A DNA stretch of 5,417 nucleotides. It comes from Comamonadaceae bacterium (lineage in GTDB: Bacteria; Pseudomonadota; Gammaproteobacteria; Burkholderiales; Burkholderiaceae_C). The notes beneath the pieces were generated by a model, which worked only from the letters and a program-made list of their open reading frames with translations, did no database searches and was not told the DNA's origin. The translations under genes were made by a program, and so were the position numbers. Each line of letters opens with the position of its first letter. Within the stretch, counting starts at the first letter, position 1. Shown in pieces: positions 1-5,417 of this stretch. The stretch spans positions 1 to 5,417 of the forward strand of contig CANCDA010000170.1 in the NCBI GenBank assembly GCA_947374705.1. The letters run 5' to 3'.

Positions 1-227
1 TGCCCATGGCCCTGCGTGAGCAGCGCATCTGGGGCGTGCGCGAGCGGCTGTTCGAGCGCGTGCTGCCGCGCCTGAGCGCATCCAGCCTAGCGCAGTTGCT
101 GCAATCCGCGCATCTGGTGGATGGCATCGTCAAAGGCCTCAAGCAACCCGACTGGCCGACCGACCCCTGGCAGGCTCTGCACCGGCTCGCCAACACCTTG
201 TGTTCTCAGTGCAACGTGAGAAAATGA
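1..227 (+). CDS. holA: DNA polymerase III delta subunit, C-terminal end (partial)
   Basis: This is the 3' end of a gene that begins before the window; the frame is open from base 3 and ends at TGA 225-227. About 74 residues are visible. They form a helical segment with the pattern of the C-terminal collar domain of the clamp-loader delta subunit: an arginine-rich [17 protein letters not shown] helix, a second helix with VDGIVKGL, and a final helix starting at the DPW motif. In the family, delta opens the beta sliding clamp as part of the gamma/tau complex in the cytoplasm. The identification relies on remembered similarity to Burkholderiales HolA and on the holA-proA neighbourhood, since the N-terminal AAA-like domains lie outside the window. 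An ATG at base 6 is internal, not a start. The stop overlaps the proposed proA start (ATGA, 224-227), which suggests co-transcription and translational coupling. Confidence 0.85.
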   Translation, partial: PMALREQRIWGVRERLFERVLPRLSASSLAQLLQSAHLVDGIVKGLKQPDWPTDPWQALHRLANTLCSQCNVRK

Positions 228-1540
228 CCCGCATGAATGCGTTCAATATTGCCGAATACACCCAGACCCTGGGTCTGCAAGCCAAAGCCGCTTCGGCCTT
301 GATGGCCAAGGCCAGTTCGGCCACCAAAAATACGGCCCTGCGCCGACTGGCTGCTCTCTTGCGCGCCAACACAGCCACCCTGGCGACCGACAACGCGCTG
401 GACTTGGCGCGGGCACTGGCCAACGGCTTGTCTGAACCTATGGTAGACCGCCTCAAACTCACGCCCAAGGTGATTGAGACCGTGGCCCAGGGCTGCGAGC
501 AACTGGCCGCCATGCCCGACCTCATTGGTGAAATCAGCGGCATGAAGCAGCAGCCCAGCGGCATTCAGGTCGGGCAGATGCGCGTGCCCATTGGTGTCTT
601 TGGCATGATTTTCGAGAGCCGACCCAACGTCACGATCGAGGCGGCCAGCCTGTCCATCAAGAGCGGCAACGCCTGCATCTTGCGCGGTGGCTCGGAGGCG
701 ATTGACTCCAACAAAGCGCTGGCCCGGCTGGTGCAACAAGCGCTGGTGGAAAGCGGCTTGCCCGCCGACGCGGTGCAACTGGTGCAAACCACCGAGCGGG
801 AGGTGGTGGGCCAACTCATCACCATGCCGCAGTATGTGGACGTGATCATCCCGCGCGGTGGCAAGTCGCTCATCGAGCGCATCAGCCGCGACGCCAAAGT
901 ACCCGTCATCAAACATCTGGACGGCAATTGCCACGTCTATGTGGACGACCCCTGCGACCTGGACATGGCGGTGCGCGTGGCCGATAACGCCAAGACCAAC
1001 AAATACAGCCCTTGCAACGCGAGTGAAAGCCTGCTGGTGGCGCGCGGCGTTGCAGCGGACTTCTTGCCCCGCATTGCAGCGGTGTTCGCCGCCAAAGGGG
1101 TAGAGATGCGCTGCGACCCCGAAGCGCTTGCCCTGGTGAAAAGTGCCGTTCGGCCTGAGCCTGTCGAAGGCCAGCACGCGCCCGTGATCGTCGCCGCCAC
1201 CGAGCAAGATTGGTTCGAAGAATTCCTCGCGCCCATCATCAGCATCAAAGTGGTGACCGGGCTAGACGCGGCCATTGCCCACATCAACCACTACGGCAGC
1301 CACCACACCGACGCCATCATCACCCGCGACCACATGAACGCCCAGGCCTTCTTGCGCGAGGTGGATTCCGGCAGCGTGATGGTCAATGCCAGCACGCGTT
1401 TTGCCGATGGGTTTGAGTACGGCCTGGGGGCTGAGATCGGCATCAGCACCGACAAATTCCACGCCCGTGGGCCGGTGGGTCTTGAAGGCCTCACCTCGCT
1501 GAAATACATTGTGTTGGGGCAGGGAGAAATAAGGACTTAA
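224..1540 (+). CDS. proA: Gamma-glutamyl phosphate reductase (glutamate-5-semialdehyde dehydrogenase)
   Basis: ProA reduces L-glutamyl-5-phosphate with NADPH to glutamate-5-semialdehyde, the second step of proline synthesis after ProB. The product has 438 residues from ATG 224, against about 417 in E. coli. Aldehyde-dehydrogenase superfamily blocks are visible: [17 protein letters not shown] (121-137), LRGGSEA (153-159), [10 protein letters not shown] (208-217) and [11 protein letters not shown] (231-241). The likely catalytic Cys264 lies in YSPCNASES, and a conserved block starts at NASTRFADG (388-396). I chose ATG 224 because it overlaps the holA stop as ATGA and has GTGAG (216-220) just upstream, although only 3 bases away. 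ATG 233, 12 bases from the same GTGAG, is a real alternative and would remove three residues. Residues 309-317 (VRPEPVEGQ) are encoded by a REP-like palindrome in a variable loop, which helps explain the extra length. proB is not in the window. gshA follows after 3 bases, so the two are probably co-transcribed. Confidence 0.95.
   Translation: MTRMNAFNIAEYTQTLGLQAKAASALMAKASSATKNTALRRLAALLRANTATLATDNALDLARALANGLSEPMVDRLKLTPKVIETVAQGCEQLAAMPDLIGEISGMKQQPSGIQVGQMRVPIGVFGMIFESRPNVTIEAASLSIKSGNACILRGGSEAIDSNKALARLVQQALVESGLPADAVQLVQTTEREVVGQLITMPQYVDVIIPRGGKSLIERISRDAKVPVIKHLDGNCHVYVDDPCDLDMAVRVADNAKTNKYSPCNASESLLVARGVAADFLPRIAAVFAAKGVEMRCDPEALALVKSAVRPEPVEGQHAPVIVAATEQDWFEEFLAPIISIKVVTGLDAAIAHINHYGSHHTDAIITRDHMNAQAFLREVDSGSVMVNASTRFADGFEYGLGAEIGISTDKFHARGPVGLEGLTSLKYIVLGQGEIRT
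1148..1172. repeat. REP-like 'RPEPVEG' palindromic element inside proA
   Basis: The core CTGAGCCTGTCGAAGG, preceded by GTTCGGC, matches a short interspersed palindrome that I remember as abundant in Comamonadaceae and some other proteobacteria. Translated, it gives RPEPVEG on one strand and FDRLRPNG on the other. Here it is read in frame in proA as VRPEPVEG (residues 309-316). It contains a perfect 5-bp stem, GGCCT (1152-1156) with AGGCC (1168-1172), around an 11-base loop. An alternative pairing is TTCG (1149-1152) with CGAA (1165-1168). In the common version the stem is, from memory, GGGCT/AGCCC, so both arms differ here while still pairing. No second copy was noticed in the window. Confidence 0.75.
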
Positions 1541-1543
1541 ACC

Positions 1544-2839
1544 ATGGTGCCGCACCTCATCACCGCCCTGAACGGCCCGATCAACGAGCTGGAGCAGCGC
1601 GTGCTGGACGCCACGCCCGCCATTGAGCGCTGGTTTCGCCTGGAGTGGATGGAGCACACCCCGCCGTTTTACAGCTCGGTGGACATCCGAAACGCAGGCT
1701 TCAAGCTCGCGCCGGTGGACACCAACCTCTTTCCCGGTGGCTGGAACAACCTCACCCCCGCCATGCTGCCACTGGCCGTGCAGGCGGCGATGGCCGCGAT
1801 AGAAAAAATCTGCCCCGAAGCGCGCAACCTGTTGCTCATCCCCGAGAACCACTCCCGCAACACTTTTTATCTGAGCAACTTGGCGCAGTTGCGGCGCATC
1901 TTTCACATGGCGGGTCTGAACGTGCGCATCGGCTCCATCGACCCGGCCATCAAAAAAACCACCACCATCGAGCTGCCCCATGGTGAGTCCATCACGCTGG
2001 AGCCGGTGATCCGCAGCAAACGCCGTCTGGGCGTGAAGAACTTCGACCCCTGCACGATTTTGCTCAACAATGACTTGAGCGCGGGCATTCCCGGCATTCT
2101 GGAAGACTTGCACGAGCAGTACCTCTTGCCCCCGCTGCACGCAGGCTGGTGTGTGCGCCGCAAGAGCCACCATTTCAAAAGCTACGAAGAGGTGTCCAAA
2201 CGCTTTGGCAAGCTGCTGGGCATTGACCCCTGGTTGATCAACCCAATGTTCAACCACTGCGGTGAGATCGACTTCACGCAAGGTGCGGGCATGGACTGCC
2301 TGAGCACCAACGTGGACGCCTTGCTGGGCAAAGTGCGCCGCAAGTACAAGGAATACGGCATCAAGGAAAAGCCCTTTGTCGTCGTCAAGGCCGACAATGG
2401 CACTTACGGCATGGGCATCATGACGGTGCGCGATGCCAAGGAGCTTGAAACCCTCAACCGCAAGACCCGCAACAAGATGGCGGTCATCAAGGACGGTGCC
2501 GCGGTTAACGAAGTCATCATCCAGGAAGGTGTGTTGACCCACGAGCGCGTACACGACGCCGTGGCCGAGCCCGTGGTGTACATGATGGACCGCTACGTGG
2601 TGGGCGGTTTTTACCGCGTGCATGCGGATCGAGGCGAAGACGAGAACCTCAACGCACCGGGTTCCAGCTTTGTGCCGCTGGCCTTTGCCGACAGCCCGCA
2701 TCTGCCCCAGCCCGGTATCAAGCCGGGGGCCAGCATGCCGAACCGCTTCTACATGTACGGGGTGATTGGGCGTCTGGCCATGCTGGCTGCCAGCTACGAA
2801 CTCGAAGCCACCGACCCGCAGGCCGAGAGCTACGACTAA
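1544..2839 (+). CDS. gshA: Glutamate-cysteine ligase, proteobacterial type
   Basis: The enzyme joins L-glutamate and L-cysteine with ATP to form gamma-glutamylcysteine, the first and usually rate-limiting step of glutathione synthesis, in the cytoplasm. The 431-residue protein resembles the GshA family found in many beta- and some gammaproteobacteria (Acidithiobacillus type), not the classical E. coli GshA. Recognisable blocks are VDTNLFPGGWNN (58-69), LIPENHSRNTFY (98-109), DPWLINPMFNHCGEIDF (228-244), the glycine-rich VKADNGTYGMGI (281-292) and NRFYMYGVIGRLAMLA (400-415). The 281-292 segment resembles the nucleotide-binding K-x-x-D-G-x-x-G-M-G loop of ATP-grasp enzymes such as GshB. The start at ATG 1544 is supported by AAGGA at 1531-1535, 8 bases upstream and partly within the end of proA. 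The 3-base gap to proA implies one transcript. The second pathway enzyme, gshB, lies downstream beyond kup. The frame is intact and no key block is missing. Confidence 0.95.
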   Translation: MVPHLITALNGPINELEQRVLDATPAIERWFRLEWMEHTPPFYSSVDIRNAGFKLAPVDTNLFPGGWNNLTPAMLPLAVQAAMAAIEKICPEARNLLLIPENHSRNTFYLSNLAQLRRIFHMAGLNVRIGSIDPAIKKTTTIELPHGESITLEPVIRSKRRLGVKNFDPCTILLNNDLSAGIPGILEDLHEQYLLPPLHAGWCVRRKSHHFKSYEEVSKRFGKLLGIDPWLINPMFNHCGEIDFTQGAGMDCLSTNVDALLGKVRRKYKEYGIKEKPFVVVKADNGTYGMGIMTVRDAKELETLNRKTRNKMAVIKDGAAVNEVIIQEGVLTHERVHDAVAEPVVYMMDRYVVGGFYRVHADRGEDENLNAPGSSFVPLAFADSPHLPQPGIKPGASMPNRFYMYGVIGRLAMLAASYELEATDPQAESYD

Positions 2840-2849
2840 GATTCAGACC

Positions 2850-2871
2850 GGTTCCGAATAGGTTCCGAATA
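2850..2871. repeat. Perfect 11-bp tandem repeat (GGTTCCGAATA x2) after gshA
   Basis: Two identical units occupy 2850-2860 and 2861-2871, starting 10 bases after the gshA stop. A partial third copy of the core, ATCCGAAT, sits at 2877-2884. The two perfect copies are one helical turn apart, so they could present the same DNA face to a protein. A small slippage duplication is equally possible. GGTTCCG also has one inverted copy, CGGAACC, at 2988-2994. No function is assigned. Confidence 0.7.
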
Positions 2872-2888
2872 AGTTCATCCGAATCCAA

Positions 2889-2904
2889 GTTGCTGCAATG
2901 CAAC
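2889..2904. other. Small dyad, GTTGC/GCAAC
   Basis: GTTGC (2889-2893) and GCAAC (2900-2904) are perfectly complementary around a 6-base spacer. Only TTTT with an interrupted T-rich run follows (2906-2909), so it could be a weak terminator of the proA-gshA transcript, but the 5-bp stem is too short to call. It may be a chance feature. Confidence 0.25.
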
Positions 2905-2907
2905 ATT

Positions 2908-2923
2908 TTCACATTTCTGTGAA
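2908..2923. promoter_or_regulatory. Candidate operator or hairpin dyad, TTCACA-N4-TGTGAA
   Basis: TTCACA (2908-2913) and TGTGAA (2918-2923) form a perfect 6-bp inverted repeat with a 4-base spacer in an AT-rich patch of an otherwise GC-rich region. Such a dyad could bind a dimeric regulator of kup-gshB or fold as a weak hairpin. TTCACA is one mismatch from a sigma70 -35 box, but no acceptable -10 box lies at 16-18 bases. I know no regulator with this exact motif. Confidence 0.25.
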
Positions 2924-2991
2924 TTTAGAGACCCTGAATCGGCGCAAGTCCGCGTCAGCCGTCGCACAATAGCCATCCCAAATACCACGGA

Positions 2992-3019
2992 ACCCCGCCC
3001 TTCAAAACGGGGTGTTTTT
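2992..3019 (+). terminator. Terminator-like hairpin abutting the kup start codon
   Basis: ACCCCG (2992-2997) pairs with CGGGGT (3008-3013) around a 10-base loop, followed by G and five T (3015-3019). This is the layout of an intrinsic terminator. It may end the holA/proA/gshA transcript, but it stands immediately before the GTG of kup, with no room for a promoter between. It must then be a leaky terminator, an attenuator, or a leader hairpin that covers the kup ribosome binding site. The 6-bp stem is GC-rich but short, so terminator strength is uncertain. Confidence 0.55.
3009..3014 (+). promoter_or_regulatory. Probable kup ribosome binding site within the hairpin
   Basis: GGGGTG can pair with the anti-Shine-Dalgarno end of 16S rRNA at six positions, one of them a G-U pair (it mimics GAGGTG), and lies 5 bases before GTG 3020. 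Five of its six bases belong to the 3' arm of the terminator-like hairpin, so folding of the hairpin would hide it. No other purine-rich site lies at a suitable distance. Confidence 0.5.
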
Positions 3020-4888
3020 GTGTCATCCAGCAAATCCTCACTTTCGGCCCTCACCCTGGGTGCCATCGGCGTTGTGTATGGCGATATCGGCACCAGCGTT
3101 CTGTATGCCATCAAAGAGGTCTTTGGTTCGGGCCATGTCCCCTTCACCCCGGACAACGTGATGGGCATCTTGTCCATCTTTTTTTGGACGCTGACGGTGA
3201 TCGTGTCCATCAAGTACGTAGGCTTGGTGCTGCGGGCGGACAACAACGGTGAAGGCGGCTTGGTGGCCATGCTGGCCCTGGCCTCGCAAAGCGTAAAGGA
3301 CAAGCCTGTGCTGCGCCGCTGGCTGCTGGGCATTGGCATCTTTGGCACCTGCTTGTTTTATGGCGATGGGGTCATCACCCCGGCCATCTCCGTCCTGTCG
3401 GCGGTCGAAGGTTTGGAAATTATTTCGCCCGCCTTCACCAAAGCGGTGATCCCGCTCACGCTGGTGATTTTGTTTGGCCTGTTCGCTGTTCAAAAACACG
3501 GCACCACGGGCATCGGCAAGTTCTTCGGCCCCATCACCCTGGCTTGGTTCGCCGCAATCGCCGTGCTCGGTGTGGTGCAGATTGCTGCCAACCCGGCCAT
3601 TCTGTGGGCACTCAGTCCGCATTACGCCCTGGGCTTCATGTTCCATAACCCGGGCGTGACCTTCATTATTTTGGGTGCCGTGGTCTTGTGTGTCACGGGA
3701 GCTGAGGCCTTGTACGCCGACATGGGCCACTTTGGCCGATTGCCCATTCGCCTGGCCTGGTTCAGCGTGGTCATGCCCGCGCTCACGCTCAACTACTTTG
3801 GCCAGGGCGCGCTCTTGCTCAAGAACCCTGAGGCGGTGAAAAACCCCTTCTACCTGATGGCCCCGGATTGGGCGCTGGTGCCCTTGGTCTTGTTGGCCAC
3901 CATGGCCACCGTCATCGCCTCGCAGGCCTTGATCACCGGGGCCTTCAGCGTCACCAAGCAAGTCATTCAGCTCGGCTACCTGCCCCGCTTGCAGGTGCAG
4001 CACACCAGCGTTCGCGACACCGGGCAAATCTACATGCCCTTCGTGAATTGGGGCTTGTACGTGGCCATCGTGATGGCGGTGGTGATGTTCAAATCGTCCA
4101 GCAACTTGGCATCGGCCTACGGCATCGCGGTGACGCTGGACATGCTCATCACCACGACGCTGACCTTCTTCGTGATCCGCTACAGCTGGAACTATCCGTT
4201 GGCGCTGTGCATTGCGGCCACAGGATTTTTCTTCCTCGTGGACATGGCCTTTTTTGCCTCCAACATGATGAAACTGTTTGAGGGCGGCTGGTTCCCCTTG
4301 CTGATTGGTGGGGCCATCTTTGCCCTGATGACCACGTGGAAGAGGGGGCGCGAATTGCTCACCCAAGCCATGCAAAACGAAGCACTGGATCTGCCCAGTT
4401 TTCTGGATGCAGTGTTCATCAGCCCCCCGGTACGGGTGGAGGGAACAGCCGTTTTCTTGACGGCCGAACCCGGCACGGTGCCCAATGCCATGCTGCATAA
4501 CCTCAAGCACAACAAGGTGCTGCACGCCAACAACCTGTTCGTGACCGTGCAGCACCATGAAGTGCCATGGATTGGTCTGGACAAGCGGGTGGAGATCGAA
4601 CCGCTGGGCCACGACTGCTGGCAAGTCGTGGTGCACTATGGCTTCAAAAATGATCCCGACTTGCCCAAGGCTCTGCACCTCTTGCGTGGGCAGGGCTGTG
4701 AGTTGAATGACATGACCACCAGCTACTTTCTCTCGCGCGACATCGTGATCCCCACCATTGGCGGGGGCATGGCCACCTGGCGCGAAAAACTGTTTGCCCA
4801 GATGCACCACAACGCCAGCGGCGCGGCGGCTTTTCTAAACTTGCCCAATAACGCGGTGGTGGAGTTGGGCTCGAAGATCGAAATATGA
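3020..4888 (+). CDS. kup: Low-affinity potassium uptake permease (KUP/HAK/KT family)
   Basis: Kup brings K+ into the cell across the inner membrane, in the family by H+ symport. The 622-residue length equals that of E. coli Kup. Family blocks are VVYGDIGTS (18-26), [10 protein letters not shown] (71-80), [16 protein letters not shown] (118-133), [13 protein letters not shown] (227-239), [10 protein letters not shown] (258-267), [13 protein letters not shown] (360-372) and [11 protein letters not shown] (492-502). About twelve hydrophobic segments fill residues 11-440, and a hydrophilic cytoplasmic domain follows (about 441-622). Acidic positions equivalent to E. coli D23, E116 and E229 are D22, D116 and E229; the second is Asp rather than Glu, and GTSPLY reads GTSVLY. 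The GTG start at 3020 gives the normal N-terminus (MSSSKSS) and follows GGGGTG; no in-frame ATG lies nearby. The stop TGA overlaps the gshB start (ATGA 4885-4888), indicating a kup-gshB transcript with coupled translation. A hairpin in front of the start may regulate both genes. Confidence 0.97.
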   Translation: MSSSKSSLSALTLGAIGVVYGDIGTSVLYAIKEVFGSGHVPFTPDNVMGILSIFFWTLTVIVSIKYVGLVLRADNNGEGGLVAMLALASQSVKDKPVLRRWLLGIGIFGTCLFYGDGVITPAISVLSAVEGLEIISPAFTKAVIPLTLVILFGLFAVQKHGTTGIGKFFGPITLAWFAAIAVLGVVQIAANPAILWALSPHYALGFMFHNPGVTFIILGAVVLCVTGAEALYADMGHFGRLPIRLAWFSVVMPALTLNYFGQGALLLKNPEAVKNPFYLMAPDWALVPLVLLATMATVIASQALITGAFSVTKQVIQLGYLPRLQVQHTSVRDTGQIYMPFVNWGLYVAIVMAVVMFKSSSNLASAYGIAVTLDMLITTTLTFFVIRYSWNYPLALCIAATGFFFLVDMAFFASNMMKLFEGGWFPLLIGGAIFALMTTWKRGRELLTQAMQNEALDLPSFLDAVFISPPVRVEGTAVFLTAEPGTVPNAMLHNLKHNKVLHANNLFVTVQHHEVPWIGLDKRVEIEPLGHDCWQVVVHYGFKNDPDLPKALHLLRGQGCELNDMTTSYFLSRDIVIPTIGGGMATWREKLFAQMHHNASGAAAFLNLPNNAVVELGSKIEI

Positions 4889-5417
4889 ACCTGCTCTTTA
4901 TTGCCGACCCGTTAGAGTCCTTCCAGATTTACAAGGACACCACGTTCGCCATGATGCGCGAGGCGCAGCGGCGTGGCCACAGCGTGGCAGTGTGCGAGCC
5001 CAAAGACATGGCTTGGCAACGGGGTGGCCGCGTGCAGACGCAGGTGCGGCGCATCACTCTCACGGGGGACAAGACAAACTGGTTCACCGAGTTGGCGCAA
5101 TCACCGGGTGAAGCACGCTGCGAGTTGAGGGACTTTGACGCCATCGTCATGCGCAAAGACCCACCCTTTGACAGCGAATATTTCTACGCCACGCACCTGC
5201 TAGAGCAGGCCGAGCGCGAGGGGGCCAGGGTCTTCAACAAGCCACGCGCCCTGCGGGATCACCCCGAAAAACTGGCGATCATGGAGTTCCCCCAGTTCAT
5301 CGGCCCGACGCTGGTGACGCGCGACGCCGCAGCCATCAAACAGTTCCACGCCGAGCACCGTGACATCATCCTCAAGCCGCTGGACGGCATGGGCGGCATG
5401 GGCATCTTCCGCGTCGG
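4885..5417 (+). CDS. gshB: Glutathione synthetase, N-terminal part (partial, runs off the window)
   Basis: GshB joins gamma-glutamylcysteine and glycine with ATP to give glutathione, completing the pathway begun by gshA. Starting at ATG 4885 the frame stays open to the window edge, showing 177 residues of about 315 expected. The sequence aligns well with remembered E. coli Gsh[21 protein letters not shown] (5-24) and AQRRGH (27-32), then the very conserved [20 protein letters not shown] (87-106), [14 protein letters not shown] (117-130), and the ATP-grasp loop [17 protein letters not shown] (161-177). Lys129 and Lys164 correspond to the ATP-binding lysines of the family. The C-terminal ATP-grasp lobe lies beyond the window. 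The start overlaps the kup stop as ATGA. No strong ribosome binding site precedes it (only AAGATCGA-like purines), so translation is probably coupled to kup. Confidence 0.95.
   Translation, partial: MNLLFIADPLESFQIYKDTTFAMMREAQRRGHSVAVCEPKDMAWQRGGRVQTQVRRITLTGDKTNWFTELAQSPGEARCELRDFDAIVMRKDPPFDSEYFYATHLLEQAEREGARVFNKPRALRDHPEKLAIMEFPQFIGPTLVTRDAAAIKQFHAEHRDIILKPLDGMGGMGIFRV

Noticed and set aside
200..223. GTG at 200 as the proA start
   Set aside because: It would add eight residues inside holA, with no ribosome binding site, ahead of the ATG at the ATGA junction.
206..1207. A 333-codon minus-strand open frame containing FDRLRPNG
   Set aside because: FDRLRPNG is only the reverse-strand translation of the REP-like palindrome at 1148-1172; the rest is a shadow of proA.
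1262..2701. A 479-codon minus-strand open frame spanning the end of proA and most of gshA
   Set aside because: Same composition artefact; it crosses a gene boundary on the other strand and shows no family motif.
2908..2923. CRP/FNR-type binding site
   Set aside because: CRP sites read TGTGA-N6-TCACA; here the half-sites are in the opposite order with a 4-base spacer. FNR half-sites (TTGAT/ATCAA) are also absent.
2890..2970. Sigma70 promoter for kup using TTGCTG, TTCACA or CACAAT boxes
   Set aside because: No -35 and -10 pair has acceptable matches at 16-18 base spacing, so no promoter is called although one may exist.
3038..4810. A 590-codon open frame on the minus strand opposite kup
   Set aside because: It mirrors the kup codon positions, is rich in His, Gly and Gln with no recognisable domain, and kup is unmistakable on the other strand. 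Long antisense frames are usual in GC-rich genes.
4912..5156. Minus-strand open frames of 62 and 75 codons near the window end
   Set aside because: They lie opposite the conserved gshB reading frame, which is open from 4885 to the window edge and carries clear family motifs.
1..5417. Mobile elements, CRISPR arrays, tRNA or rRNA genes, toxin-antitoxin or defence genes
   Set aside because: Nearly all of the sequence is taken up by five housekeeping genes; no array-like repeats, transposase motifs or cloverleaf-like segments were seen.

Overview
The window looks like chromosomal core DNA from a betaproteobacterium, most likely a Comamonadaceae-type member of the Burkholderiales (relatives of Rhodoferax, Polaromonas or Limnohabitans). 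This rests on the G+C-rich codon use, the close resemblance of the ProA, GshA, Kup and GshB proteins to what I remember of that family, and a small palindrome of the 'RPEPVEG' kind that is scattered through many such genomes. The assignment is from memory of sequences, not from a search.

All genes are on the + strand and tightly packed. Bases 1-227 are the 3' end of holA (DNA polymerase III delta subunit). It overlaps proA (224-1540, gamma-glutamyl phosphate reductase) by an ATGA junction. proA is followed after 3 bases by gshA (1544-2839, glutamate-cysteine ligase of the proteobacterial type). A 180-base intergenic region (2840-3019) holds an 11-bp tandem repeat, two small dyads and a terminator-like hairpin that runs directly into the next start codon. 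Then come kup (3020-4888, K+ uptake permease) and, again through an ATGA overlap, gshB (4885 to the window end, glutathione synthetase). gshB has no stop codon in the window and is truncated by its edge.

Functionally, gshA and gshB encode the two successive ATP-dependent steps of glutathione synthesis. proA uses a glutamate-derived intermediate to make proline, and Kup imports K+, the counter-ion of glutamate. Proline, K+/glutamate and glutathione are all linked to osmotic and redox stress, and glutathione controls Kef-type K+ efflux in other proteobacteria. A K+ importer placed between the two glutathione genes and overlapping the second is therefore suggestive, though co-regulation is inference.

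I found no mobile element, CRISPR array, RNA gene or clearly undescribed system. The most noteworthy spot is the kup leader. A GC-rich hairpin plus T-run ends one base before the GTG start and contains the probable Shine-Dalgarno sequence in its 3' arm. Any conventional transcript of kup must therefore pass through it, which makes it a candidate attenuator or translational switch.
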